Below, piece by piece: positions 1 through 9,184 of a stretch of 64,000 nucleotides of DNA. Position numbers and translations under genes: made by a program. Positions within the stretch are counted from its first letter, which is position 1, and the number at the start of each line of letters is the position of its first letter. Source of the stretch: Cryptomeria japonica (lineage: Eukaryota > Streptophyta > Pinopsida > Cupressales > Cupressaceae); the NCBI RefSeq assembly GCF_030272615.1, contig NW_026729344.1, positions 1-64,000 on the forward strand, written 5' to 3'. The notes below the pieces were generated by a model. The model ran no database searches. It was not told where the DNA came from and was given only the letters and a program-made list of their open reading frames with translations.

Positions 1-1431
1 TGAAAAAAACGGAACGCGCGTGCCATCTTGAGCCCGCCCTGGTGCGCAGCCCAGGTAAGGTGCCACCCTGGCAAAGGTGCGCACCCGGGCAATTAACCCT
101 ACTTCCGACTTCGTGCGCGCCAGGGTGGCAACCGGGCCTCGGAAGAGCCAATGCGAGAAACCCCACCAAACGCTCCGACAAAAAAAGAGGCGGCGCTCCA
201 ATAACCCCGCTTCGGAGCGCAGCCGGGGCAAACCAAGCCAAGGTGCCCACCCCGACGAAGGTGCACGCGAGGTGCGCACCCGGGGCAAACCGGGCTCCGA
301 CAACGTGCACGCAGCACCTTGGAGCACACTTCGAAGCACTCCCGGGTGCCCACCGGCGTTGCGCACCGTGGTGGGCAGCGAGGTGCGCACCTTTGATGCG
401 CTGCCTTCACTAATTTCCAGAAAAAGGCAAAAAAAAATGAGATTTTAAAATTTCCGTTTTGAAAGATAGTGAAAAAAAAGGAACGCGGGTGCCATCTTGA
501 GCCCGCCCTGGTGCGCAGCCCAGGCAAGGCATGCGCACCAAGGTGCCCACCCGAGGTGCACACCCGGGGCAAACCGGGCTCCGACTTCGTGCAGGCCGCA
601 CCTTGGAGCACACTTCGGAGCGCTCCTTGGTGCGCACCATGGTGCCCACCAGGGCGCACCCGAGGCAAACCGGGCTCCGACTTCGTGCACGCCGCACCTT
701 GGAGCACACATCGGAGCGCTCCCAGGTTCGCACCAGCGTTGCGCACCTTTGATGCGCTGCCTTCACTAATTTCCAGAAAAGGCAAAAAAAAACGATATTT
801 TAAAATTTCCGTTCTGAAAGATAGTGAAAAAAACGGAACGCGGGTGCCATCTTGAGCCCTTCCTGATGCGCAGCCCAGGCAAGTTGTGCGCACCAAGGTG
901 CCCACCCTGGCGGAGGTGCGCGCCCGGGGCAAACCGGGCTCCGACTTCGTGCACTGCATGGTGCCCACCAAGGCGCGCAACCCAGCCAAGGTGCCCACCG
1001 CAGCGAAGGTGCACGCGAGGTGCGCACCCGAGGTGCACACCCGGGGCAAACCGGGCTCCGACTTCGTGCACGCCGCACCTTGGAGCACACTTCAGAGCGC
1101 TCCTTGGTACGCACCAGGGCGCGCAACCCAGCCAAGGTGCTCACCCCGGCGAAGGTGCACGCGAGGTGCGCACCCGGGGCAAACCGGGCTCGGACTTCGT
1201 GCACGCCGCACCTTGGAGCACACATCGGAGCGCTCCCGGGTTCGCACCAGCATTGCGCACCTTTGATGCGCTGCCTTCACTAATTTCCAGAAAAGGCAAA
1301 AAAAAGAAAAAAATGAGATTTTAAAATTTCCGTTTTGAAAGATAGTGAAAAAAACGGAACGCGGGTGCCATCTTGAGCCCGCCCTGGTGTGCAGCCCAGG
1401 CAAGTTGTGCGCACCAAGGCACCCACCCTGG

Positions 1432-1940
1432 CCAAGGTGGGTCACGGGGTGGGTCCTAGGGTGGGTAACGGGGTGGGTACTAAGGTGCGTGCCAAGGTGG
1501 GTCATAGGGTGGGTGCCAAGGTGGGCACCAGGGTGGGTGTGCACCAACCCTAGCCAGGGTAGGTCACGGGGTGGTTGTCGGGGTGGGCGTCAAGGAGCCA
1601 AGGTGGGTGGCAAGTAGCCAAGTTGCGTGCCAAGGTGGGTGTCGGGGTGGGTGCCAAGGATCCAAGGTGGGTGCCAAGGAACCAAGGTGGGTGTCTGGGT
1701 GGGTGCCGAGGTGGGAGCCAGGGTGGGTCCCAAGGTGAGTGCAAAGGTGGGTGCCAGGGTCAAGGTGAGTGCCAATGTGGGTTCCAAGGTGCCAGGGTCA
1801 GGGTGAGTGCCAATGTGGGTTCAAAGGTGCTAAGTTGGGTGCGAGGTTGGGTGCGAGGGTGGGTGGGTGCCAAGGTGTGCTAGGTGGAAGCCCGGGTGGG
1901 TCGGCATCCCATGGGTGTCGAGTTGGGTGCCTGATGGGTG
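1432..1940 (+). repeat. G-rich 12-bp minisatellite (U0)
   Basis: The repeated core is GGTGGGT followed by five variable bases, such as CACGG, CCTAG, AACGG or GCCAA. The 12-bp spacing is regular in the first 100 bp and becomes irregular further on. Four or more G runs of at least three, with loops of one to five bases, lie at 1446-1477 and meet the usual G-quadruplex rule. The G-rich strand is the same as the 5S RNA-like strand. The array ends about 730 bp before the 5S gene. Open frames across it give only GGCQG or THPGTH-type low-complexity peptides. Confidence 0.88.
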
Positions 1941-2645
1941 CTTCTTGTCAAGTTTTAGTCGTCGGGACTCATTTCGAGCCTTAGAGGTCGTTTCTTGTCC
2001 GGTTGCCCTGTCTTCGACCTGGGAACCCAATTTTGGTCCTCGGGTCCCATTTTTTTTTGTCTCGCATCCCACTTTTGGCCTGTGGCCTTTTCGGGGTCGA
2101 TTCTCGTTTTGGGCATCAGAGCATGTTTCTTCTCCTAAAACCCAATATTTGTTTATTAAGTCTCGGAACACATTTTTGTTCTCGTGGACCCATCATGGGT
2201 CTTGGAACGCATTTGTGGTCCTTGGGTCCCATTTTGCATCCCGAAACTTGTGTTTTGGTGCTTGATCCCTATTTTGGGTGCCCACCTTGCACCAAGTGCG
2301 CACCCGGGGCAAACCGAGCGCCTTGGTGCACCGGGGCAAGATCGAGCGTGCACCCGAGGCGCCCCGAACATGCACCAAGGTGCACTCGGCCCACATGTGA
2401 GCGCAGGTCGTTGCGCCCGAGGTGGTGTGTGGGCACCGCGTTGCAGACGGGACACTGCACGCACACGACGCCCCCTCCAGGTGCACGCACGTAGGCCGGG
2501 CCGGGTGCACACCCGACGCCCTAGCAAGGTGCGCGCACCCGGGCAGGGCTCACACTTGGCGAACGGGGCGCACTTCGCGAGGGAGGGTGTGCACCTCGAC
2601 GGGGGTGGGTGGTCGGGGTGGATTCGCACGTGGGTCGCGGTTTGC

Positions 2646-2673
2646 TAAGTACACACTGCGACAAGCTCATAAC
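2646..2673 (+). promoter_or_regulatory. Upstream -28 to -1 region of the 5S gene (U1 copy)
   Basis: Plant 5S genes use a TATA-like element near -28, a GC dinucleotide near -12 and a C at -1, in addition to the internal promoter. Here a weak TATA-like TAAGTACA starts at -28 and C is at -1. There is no GC at -12; the nearest are at -16/-15 and -9/-8. The match is therefore partial. The same sequence precedes every 5S gene, in the 28 bp before 10597, 18522, 26446, 34369, 42292, 50215 and 58139. Confidence 0.55.
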
Positions 2674-2792
2674 GGGTGCGATCATACCAGCGTTAGTGCA
2701 CCGGATCCCATCAGAACTCCGCAGTTAAGCGCGCTTGGGCCGGAGTAGTACTGGGATGGGTGACCTCCCGGGAAGTCCCGGTGTTGCACCCT
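2674..2792 (+). rRNA. 5S ribosomal RNA, unit U1
   Basis: This is the structural RNA of the large ribosomal subunit, transcribed by RNA polymerase III. It begins GGGTGCGATCATACCAGC and ends GTGTTGCACCC. The first six bases pair with the last six (GGGTGC with GCACCC), giving helix I. The internal promoter is intact: box A at about nt 50-66 (AGTTAAGCGCGCTTGGG), the intermediate element at nt 67-72 (CCGGAG) and box C at nt 80-97 (GGATGGGTGACCTCCCG). Common angiosperm 5S has CGAGAG pairing with TCCTCG; here CCGG pairs with CCGG. The paired change keeps the helix, which argues for a functional gene. The 3' end is placed at the first T of the terminator run, so it could be off by one or two bases. 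The family call is certain; the gymnosperm-like reading is from memory. Confidence 0.98.
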
Positions 2793-2797
2793 TTTTT
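2792..2797 (+). terminator. RNA polymerase III T-run terminator, U1
   Basis: Six T residues directly follow GCACCC at the end of the 5S gene, and a second run of five T follows at 2800-2804. Runs of four or more T on the coding strand end pol III transcription. The second run may be a backup stop. Confidence 0.93.
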
Positions 2798-3216
2798 AGT
2801 TTTTCGCCGGGCGTCGCAATGCTATTTGAATAAACCTTTTGCCCGTTTGCGTTCTCGTCGGGGCCGGGCCGGGCCGGGGTGCGCTGCCCGCACTACCGCG
2901 CGCGCGGGGGCGACACCGAGCGCGCACCCGAGGCGCCCCGAGCACACAGGCCACGGTGCAACCCGGGCGTTGTGCGCGCACCCCGGTGCGCCCGAGGTGC
3001 TGCGCGCGCACCCAGGTGAAATCGGTGTGCACCTCGGCCAGTGCGCGCTCGGTCGAGTCGCGCACGTTGGCCAAGGTGCACGGTGATGTTTCTTACTCTA
3101 AGGTTCCGCACCAGACGCCCGGGACAGGTGAGCGAAGCTGGGCGGGGCCGGGTGCGCGGCCGGGGCAGGTGCACGCAGCTGGAGAGAGCTTTGGAGCACA
3201 CTTCGGAGCGCACCAA
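2798..3216. other. GC-rich 3' flank of the 5S gene (U1), non-coding
   Basis: This spacer contains no gene. After a short AT-rich start (to about 2840) it becomes extremely GC-rich, with CCGGG repeats near 2862-2880, an alternating CGCGCGCG stretch near 2897-2905 and the G run at 2906-2910 whose length varies between units. Degenerate GTGCGCACC-type motifs then lead into the first junction element. An AATAAA-like string near 2829 is the only polyadenylation-like signal and has no gene to serve. Confidence 0.85.
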
Positions 3217-3330
3217 TGATGCGCTCCATTCAAAAGTTTCCTGAAAAGGCAAAAAAAGTTGAGATTATAGAATTTCCCACTTGAGAGATTGTAAAAAAAA
3301 AAAATTTAAAATGAAGGAAACGCGGGTGCC
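3217..3330. repeat. Divergent AT-rich junction element, first of the unit
   Basis: This is the junction element nearest the 5S gene. It is recognisable by TGATGCGCT near its start, GAAAAGGCAAAAAA in the middle and CGCGGGTGCC at its end. It differs from the other copies at many positions, for example GAGATTATAGAATTTCCC where they have GAGATTTTAAAATTTCCG, and its second A run is twelve long. It lies outside the more homogenised part of the spacer. Confidence 0.8.
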
Positions 3331-3958
3331 AAGGTGTGCGCAGCCCAGCCAAGGTGTGCGCACCAAGGCGCCCACCCTGGCGAAGGTGCACGCAAGGTGC
3401 GCACCCGAGGCAAACCGGACAATTAACCCAACTTTCGACTTCGCGCGCACCTTGGAGCGCACTTCGGAGCGCTCCTTGGTGCGCACCAATCTTGGGCACC
3501 TCGGAGTGCACCATGGCGCCCACCAAGGTGCGCACCCGGGGCAAACCGAGCTCCGACTTCGTGCGCACCTTGGAGCGCACGAAAGGTGCGCACCATGGCG
3601 CCCACCAAGGTGCGCAGCCCAGCCAAGGCGTGCGCATCAAGGTGCGCACCCTGGCGAAGGTGCGCACCCGGGGCAAACCGAGCTCCGACTTCGTGCGCAC
3701 CTTGGAGCGCACAAAAGGTGCGCAACCCAGCCAAGGTGTGCGCACCCCGGTCAAACCGAGCTCCGAATCGTGCGCACCAGAGGTGCACGCCATCGTGCGC
3801 ACCTTGGAGCACACTTCGGAGCCCTCCTTGGTGCGCGCCGATGTTGCGCACCTCGGAGCGCACCCGGGGAAAACAATGCAATTAACCCGACTTTCGACTT
3901 CGTGGGCACCTCGGAGCGCTCTCGGGTTCGCACCTCGGAGCACACCGAGGTGCGCACC
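3331..3958. repeat. Spacer block B1, diverged GC-rich monomers
   Basis: This block contains no gene. It is made of GTGCGCACC-rich monomers whose core reads GGGGCAAACCGAGCTCCGA, with GAGC where later blocks have GGGC, and CTTCGTGCGCACCTTGGAGC. It also has three patches of the CAATTAACCC or ATTAACCCGAC type. It is the oldest-looking block by divergence from the others. The two-strand open frames across it are repeat artefacts. Confidence 0.8.
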
Positions 3959-4010
3959 TTTGATGCGCTGCCTTCACCAATTTCCAGAAAAGGCAAGAAA
4001 ACATTGAGAA
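3959..4010. repeat. Short junction element lacking its 3' half
   Basis: It has the start of the junction element (TTTGATGCGCTGCCTTCACC, then AATTTCCAGAAAAGGCAAG) but passes directly to GGTGTGCGCACCG. The AT-rich core and the second A run are missing. This probably reflects a deletion. Confidence 0.75.
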
Positions 4011-4998
4011 GGTGTGCGCACCGAGGTGCCCACCCTGGCGAAGGTGCACGCGAGGTGCGCACCCGGGGCAAACCGGGCTCCGACTTCGTGCACGCCGCAC
4101 CTTGGAGCACACTTCGGAGCGCTCCTTGGTGCGCACCAGGGCGCGCAACCCAGCCGAGGTGCCCACCCCGGCGAAGGTGCACGCGAGGTGCGCACCCGGG
4201 GCAAACCGGGCTCCGACTTCGTGCACGCCATGGTGCCCACCGCGGCGAAGGTGCACGCGAGGTGCGCACCCGGGGCAAACCGGGCTCCGACTTCGTGCAC
4301 GCCGCACCTTGGAGCACACTTCGGAGCGCTCCTTGGTGCGCACCATGGTGCCCACCAGGGCGCGCAACCCCGCCGAAGGTGCACGCGAGGTGCGCACCCG
4401 GGGCAAACCGGGCTCCGACTTCGTGCACGCCGCACCTTGGAGCACACTTCGGAGCGCTCCTTGGTGCGCACCATGGTGCCCACCAGGGCGCGCAACCCCG
4501 CCGAAGGTGCACGCGAGGTGCGCACCCGGGGCAAACCGGGCTCCGACTTCGTGCACGCCATGGTGCGCACCGCGGCGAAGGTGCGCACCCGGGGCAAACC
4601 GGGCTCCGACTTCGTGCACGCCGCACCTTGGAGCACACTTCGGAGCGCTCCTTGGTGCGCACCAGGGCGCGCAACCCAGCCGAGGTGCCCACCCCGGCGA
4701 AGGTGCACGCGAGGTGCGTACCCGGGGCAAACCGGGCTCCGACTTCGTGCACGCCGCACCTTGGAGCACACTTCGGAGCGCTCCTTGGTGCGCACCATGG
4801 TGCCCACCAGGCCGCGCAACCCAGCCAAGGTGTGCGCACCAAGGTGCACGCGAGGTGCGCACCCGGGGCAAACCGGGGTCCGACTTCGTGCACGCCGCAC
4901 CTTGGAGCACACATCGGGGCGCTCCCGGGTTCGCACCGGCGTTGCGCACCGTGGTGGGCACCTCGGAGCACACCAAGGTGGGCAGCGAGGTGCGCACC
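4011..4998. repeat. Spacer block B2, array of about 130-bp monomers
   Basis: The core GGGGCAAACCGG occurs at 4065, 4198, 4272, 4400, 4528, 4591, 4724 and 4865, giving spacings of 133, 74, 128, 128, 63, 133 and 141 bp. The full monomer carries in order GGTGCACGCGAGG, the CAAACCGGGCTCCGACTTCG core, CCGCACCTTGGAGCACAC, TTCGGAGCGCTCC and a CATGGTGCCCACC variant. The short spacings lack the CCTTGGAGCACAC part. The end of this block, from at least 4740, matches 7092 onward at an offset of 2352 bp. No gene is present. Confidence 0.85.
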
Positions 4999-5111
4999 TT
5001 TGATGCGATGCCTTCACTAATTTCCATAAAAGGCAAAAAAAAAACGAGATTTTAAAATTTCCGTTTTGAAAGATAGTGAGAAAAAGGGAATGCTGGTGCC
5101 ATCTTGAGCCC
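4999..5111. repeat. AT-rich junction element, typical copy
   Basis: This roughly 113-bp element separates the GC-rich blocks. It runs from TTTGATGCG through CTAATTTCC, an AAAAGGCAAAAAAAA run, GAGATTTTAAAATTTCCG, TTTTGAAAGATAGTG and a second A run to GTGCCATCTTGAGCCC. U1 has eleven: 3217 (divergent), 3959 (short), 4999, 5494, 5964, 6598, 7351, 7846, 8315, 8671 and 9185, at spacings of 742, 1040, 495, 470, 634, 753, 495, 469, 356 and 514 bp. U0 keeps the last three at 392, 748 and 1262. In other units, add the unit offset. Its clustered A and T tracts suggest bent or nucleosome-poor DNA; that is inference. The function is unknown. Confidence 0.85.
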
Positions 5112-5235
5112 GCCCTGGTGCGCAGCCCAGCCAAGGTGTGCGCACCAAGGTGCCCACCCTGGCGAAGGTGCGCGCCCGGGCAATTAACCCAACTTCCAAC
5201 TTCGCGCGCGCCAGGGTGGGAGCGCACCCAACAAC

Positions 5236-5323
5236 CGGGCCTGGGAAGAGCCAATGCGAGAAACCCCACCAAACGCTCTGACAAAAAAAGAGGGGGCGCT
5301 CCAGTAACCCCGCTTCGGAGCGC
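5236..5323. repeat. 88-bp cassette with an A7 tract, four per unit
   Basis: This stretch is unlike the surrounding GTGCGCACC monomers. It reads from CGGGCCTGGGAAGAGCCAAT through GCGAGAAACCCCACC, a run of seven A and GGCGCTCCA to CCCCGCTTCGGAGCGC. Copies in U1 are at 5236-5323, 5705-5792, 7588-7675 and 8056-8143, with the U0 copy at 133-220. The second of each pair has CCTCGG for CCTGGG and CGCTCCGAC for CGCTCTGAC. Each is preceded by CAATTAACCC. I do not recognise its origin; it could be a remnant of an insertion later amplified with the spacer. Confidence 0.7.
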
Positions 5324-7350
5324 ACCCTGGGCAAACCCAGCCAAGGTGCCCACCCCGGCCAAGGTGCAGGCGAGGTGCGCACCCGGGGCAAACCGGGCTC
5401 CGACAACGTGCACGCCGCACCTTGGAGCACACTTCGTAGCGCTCCCGGGTGCGCACCTCAGAGCACACCAAGGTGGGCAGCGAGGTGCGCACCTTTGATG
5501 CGCTGCCTTCACTAATTTCCAGAAAAGGCAAAAAAAAAAGGAGATTTTAAAATTTCCGTTTTGAAAGATAGTGAAAAAAACGGAACGCGCGTGCCATCTT
5601 GAGCCCGCCCTGGTGCGCAGCCCAGGTAAGGTGCCCACCCTGGCAAAGGTGCGCACCCGGGCAATTAACCCTACTTCCGACTTCGTGCGCGCCAGGGTGG
5701 CAACCGGGCCTCGGAAGAGCCAATGCGAGAAACCCCACCAAACGCTCCGACAAAAAAAGAGGCGGCGCTCCAATAACCCCGCTTCGGAGCGCAGCCGGGG
5801 CAAACCCAGCCAAGGTGCCCACCCCGACGAAGGTGCACGCGAGGTGCGCACCCGGGGCAAACCGGGCTCCGACAACGTGCACGCAGCACCTTGGAGCACA
5901 CTTCGAAGCACTCCCGGGTGCCCACCGGCGTTGCGCACCGTGGTGGGCAGCGAGGTGCGCACCTTTGATGCGCTGCCTTCACTAATTTCCAGAAAAAGGC
6001 AAAAAAAAATGAGATTTTAAAATTTCCGTTTTGAAAGATAGTGAAAAAAAAGGAACGCGGGTGCCATCTTGAGCCCGCCCTGGTGCGCAGCCCAGGCAAG
6101 GCATGCGCACCAAGGTGCCCACCCGAGGTGCACACCCGGGGCAAACCGGGCTCCGACTTCGTGCAGGCCGCACCTTGGAGCACACTTCGGAGCGCTCCTT
6201 GGTGCGCACCATGGTGCCCACCAGGGCGCGCAACCCAGCCAAGGTCTGCACACTAAGGTGCCCACCCCGGCGAAGGTGCACGCGAGGTGCGCACCCGGGG
6301 CAAACCGGGCTCCGACTTCGTGCACGCCATGGTGCCCACCGCGGCGAAGGTGCACGCGAGGTGCGCACCCGGGGCAAACCGGGCTCCGACTTCGTGCACG
6401 CCGCACCTTGGAGCACACTTCGGAGCGCTCCTTGGTGCGCACCATGGTGCCCACCAGGGCGCGCAACCCAGCCAAGGTGTGCGCACCAAGGTGCACGCGA
6501 GGTGCGCACCCGGGGCAAACCGGGGTCCGACTTCGTGCACGCCGCACCTTGGAGCACACATCGGAGCGCTCCCAGGTTCGCACCAGCGTTGCGCACCTTT
6601 GATGCGCTGCCTTCACTAATTTCCAGAAAAGGCAAAAAAAAACGATATTTTAAAATTTCCGTTCTGAAAGATAGTGAAAAAAACGGAACGCGGGTGCCAT
6701 CTTGAGCCCTTCCTGGTGCGCAGCCCAGGCAAGTTGTGCGCACCAAGGTGCCCACCCTGGCGGAGGTGCGCGCCCGGGGCAAACCGGGCTCCGACTTCGT
6801 GCACTGCATGGTGCCCACCAAGGCGCGCAACCCAGCCAAGGTGCCCACCGCAGCGAAGGTGCACGCGAGGTGCACACCCGGGGCAAACCGGGCTCCGACT
6901 TCGTGCACGCCGCACCTTGGAGCACACTTCAGAGCGCTCCTTGGTGCGCACCAGGGCGCGCAACCCAGCCGAGGTGCCCACCCCGGCGAAGGTGCACGCG
7001 AGGTGCGCACCCGGGGCAAACCGGGCTCCGACTTCGTGCACGCCATGGTGCCCACCGCGGCGAAGGTGCGCACCCGGGGCAAACCGGGCTCCGACTTCGT
7101 GCACGCCGCACCTTGGAGCACACTTCGGAGCGCTCCTTGGTGCGCACCATGGTGCCCACCAGGCCGCGCAACCCAGCCAAGGTGTGCGCACCAAGGTGCA
7201 CGCGAGGTGCGCACCCGGGGCAAACCGGGGTCCGACTTCGTGCACGCCGCACCTTGGAGCACACATCGGGGCGCTCCCGGGTTCGCACCGGCGTTGCGCA
7301 CCGTGGTGGGCACCTCGGAGCACACCAAGGTGGGCAGCGAGGTGCGCACC

Positions 7351-9184
7351 TTTGATGCGATGCCTTCACTAATTTCCATAAAAGGCAAAAAAAAAACGAG
7401 ATTTTAAAATTTCCGTTTTGAAAGATAGTGAGAAAAAGGGAATGCTGGTGCCATCTTGAGCCCGCCCTGGTGCGCAGCCCAGCCAAGGTTTGCGCACCAA
7501 GGTGCCCACCCTGGCGAAGGTGCGCGCCCGGGCAATTAACCCAACTTCCAACTTCGCGCGCGCCAGGGTGGGAGCGCACCCAACAACCGGGCCTGGGAAG
7601 AGCCAATGCGAGAAACCCCACCAAACTCTCTGACAAAAAAAGAGGGGGCGCTCCAGTAACCCCGCTTCGGAGCGCACCCTGGGCAAACCCAGCCAAGGTG
7701 CCCACCCCGGCCAAGGTGCAGGCGAGGTGCGCACCCGGGGCAAACCGGGCTCCGACAACGTGCACGCCGCACCTTGGAGCACACTTCGTAGCGCTCCCGG
7801 GTGCGCACCTCAGAGCACACCAAGGTGGGCAGCGAGGTGCGCACCTTTGATGCGCTGCCTTCACTAATTTCCAGAAAAGGCAAAAAAAAAAGGAGATTTT
7901 AAAATTTCCGTTTTGAAAGATAGTGAAAAAAACGGAACGCGCGTGCCATCTTGAGCCCGCCCTGGTGCGCAGCCCAGGTAAGGTGCCACCCTGGCAAAGG
8001 TGCGCACCCGGGCAATTAACCCTACTTCCGACTTCGTGCGCGCCAGGGTGGCAACCGGGCCTCGGAAGAGCCAATGCGAGAAACCCCACCAAACGCTCCG
8101 ACAAAAAAAGAGGCGGCGCTCCAATAACCCCGCTTCGGAGCGCAGCCGGGGCAAACCAAGCCAAGGTGCCCACCCCGACGAAGGTGCACGCGAGGTGCGC
8201 ACCCGGGGCAAACCGGGCTCCGACAACGTGCACGCAGCACCTTGGAGCACACTTCGAAGCACTCCCGGGTGCCCACCGGCGTTGCGCACCGTGGTGGGCA
8301 GCGAGGTGCGCACCTTTGATGCGCTGCCTTCACTAATTTCCAGAAAAAGGCAAAAAAAAATGAGATTTTAAAATTTCCGTTTTGAAAGATAGTGAAAAAA
8401 AAGGAACGCGGGTGCCATCTTGAGCCCGCCCTGGTGCGCAGCCCAGGCAAGGCATGCGCACCAAGGTGCCCACCCGAGGTGCACACCCGGGGCAAACCGG
8501 GCTCCGACTTCGTGCAGGCCGCACCTTGGAGCACACTTCGGAGCGCTCCTTGGTGCGCACCATGGTGCCCACCAGGGCGCACCCGAGGCAAACCGGGCTC
8601 CGACTTCGTGCACGCCGCACCTTGGAGCACACATCGGAGCGCTCCCAGGTTCGCACCAGCGTTGCGCACCTTTGATGCGCTGCCTTCACTAATTTCCAGA
8701 AAAGGCAAAAAAAAACGATATTTTAAAATTTCCGTTCTGAAAGATAGTGAAAAAAACGGAACGCGGGTGCCATCTTGAGCCCTTCCTGATGCGCAGCCCA
8801 GGCAAGTTGTGCGCACCAAGGTGCCCACCCTGGCGGAGGTGCGCGCCCGGGGCAAACCGGGCTCCGACTTCGTGCACTGCATGGTGCCCACCAAGGCGCG
8901 CAACCCAGCCAAGGTGCCCACCGCAGCGAAGGTGCACGCGAGGTGCGCACCCGAGGTGCACACCCGGGGCAAACCGGGCTCCGACTTCGTGCACGCCGCA
9001 CCTTGGAGCACACTTCAGAGCGCTCCTTGGTACGCACCAGGGCGCGCAACCCAGCCAAGGTGCTCACCCCGGCGAAGGTGCACGCGAGGTGCGCACCCGG
9101 GGCAAACCGGGCTCGGACTTCGTGCACGCCGCACCTTGGAGCACACATCGGAGCGCTCCCGGGTTCGCACCAGCATTGCGCACC
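7351..9184. repeat. Internal direct duplication, copy B (shortened)
   Basis: It matches copy A segment by segment, but the third segment is 356 bp instead of 634 (278 bp missing, join near 8580) and the fourth is 514 bp instead of 753. One base is also missing near 7984 (GTGCCACCC for GTGCCCACCC). The join in segment three lies within GCGCACCC, a motif repeated throughout the block, so loss by recombination or slippage between short repeats is likely. The U0 piece from 1 to 1261 is the end of this copy. Confidence 0.83.

Larger units (their letters stand above)
1..2673 (+). repeat. 5S rDNA repeat unit U0, 5'-truncated by the window
   Basis: This is the last third of a unit. Position x here equals x+7923 in U1. 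It holds the last complex-repeat blocks (1-1431), the G-rich minisatellite (1432-1940), the T-rich stretch (1941-2280) and the GC-rich 5' flank (2281-2673), but no gene of its own. Position 2613 is T where all other complete units have C. Confidence 0.97.
4999..7350. repeat. Internal direct duplication, copy A (2352 bp, four blocks)
   Basis: It spans four junction-plus-block segments starting at 4999, 5494, 5964 and 6598. Segments one and two contain the 88-bp cassette; three and four are monomer arrays. It is repeated directly as copy B at an offset of 2352 bp. The same segment occurs in every unit at the unit offset. Small differences separate the copies, such as AAGGTGTGCG near 5134 against AAGGTTTGCG in copy B, and CGCTCTGAC against CTCTCTGAC. 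No gene is present. Confidence 0.85.

Noticed and set aside
1446-1477. Telomere-like repeat (CCTAGGGTGGG)
   Set aside because: It does not contain tandem TTTAGGG or any regular 7-bp repeat. The period is 12 bp with a GGTGGGT core.
1575-1883. Glycine-rich open frame across the G-rich minisatellite
   Set aside because: It is a direct translation of the 12-bp repeat (GGCQG peptides), with an equally open antisense frame.
2003-2494. 163-codon frame in the T-rich stretch and 5' flank
   Set aside because: It looks less repetitive than the others, but no known domain or signal is visible, and overlapping frames on both strands are similarly open. I treat it as chance.
4928-4937. GGTTCGCACC near block ends as a pol III B box (SINE-like origin)
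   Set aside because: It differs from the B-box consensus at a key A, no A box lies at the right distance, and it is a one-base variant of the ubiquitous GGTGCGCACC motif.
4011-4998. CRISPR-like alternation of repeats and variable parts
   Set aside because: Repeats are too long and imperfect, spacers are themselves repeats, no cas genes are present, and the 5S genes are nuclear plant genes.
3281-5020. 579-codon open frame on the plus strand
   Set aside because: It has the same low-complexity peptide mix (GAHPGQT, LEHTSERS), no domain, and an overlapping minus-strand frame. It is identical in every unit, as the DNA repeats require.
3974-5962. 662-codon open frame on the minus strand
   Set aside because: It overlaps equally long frames on the other strand and in other phases, consists of repeated CAPG, VRT and GAH peptides, and crosses block borders. 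It follows from GC-rich, stop-poor palindromic repeats, not from coding selection.
5982-7388. 468-codon minus-strand frame and its copies in other units
   Set aside because: Its length depends on single-base differences in the spacer: the inserted T at 14815 breaks it in U2 with no sign of constraint. It is repeat-derived.
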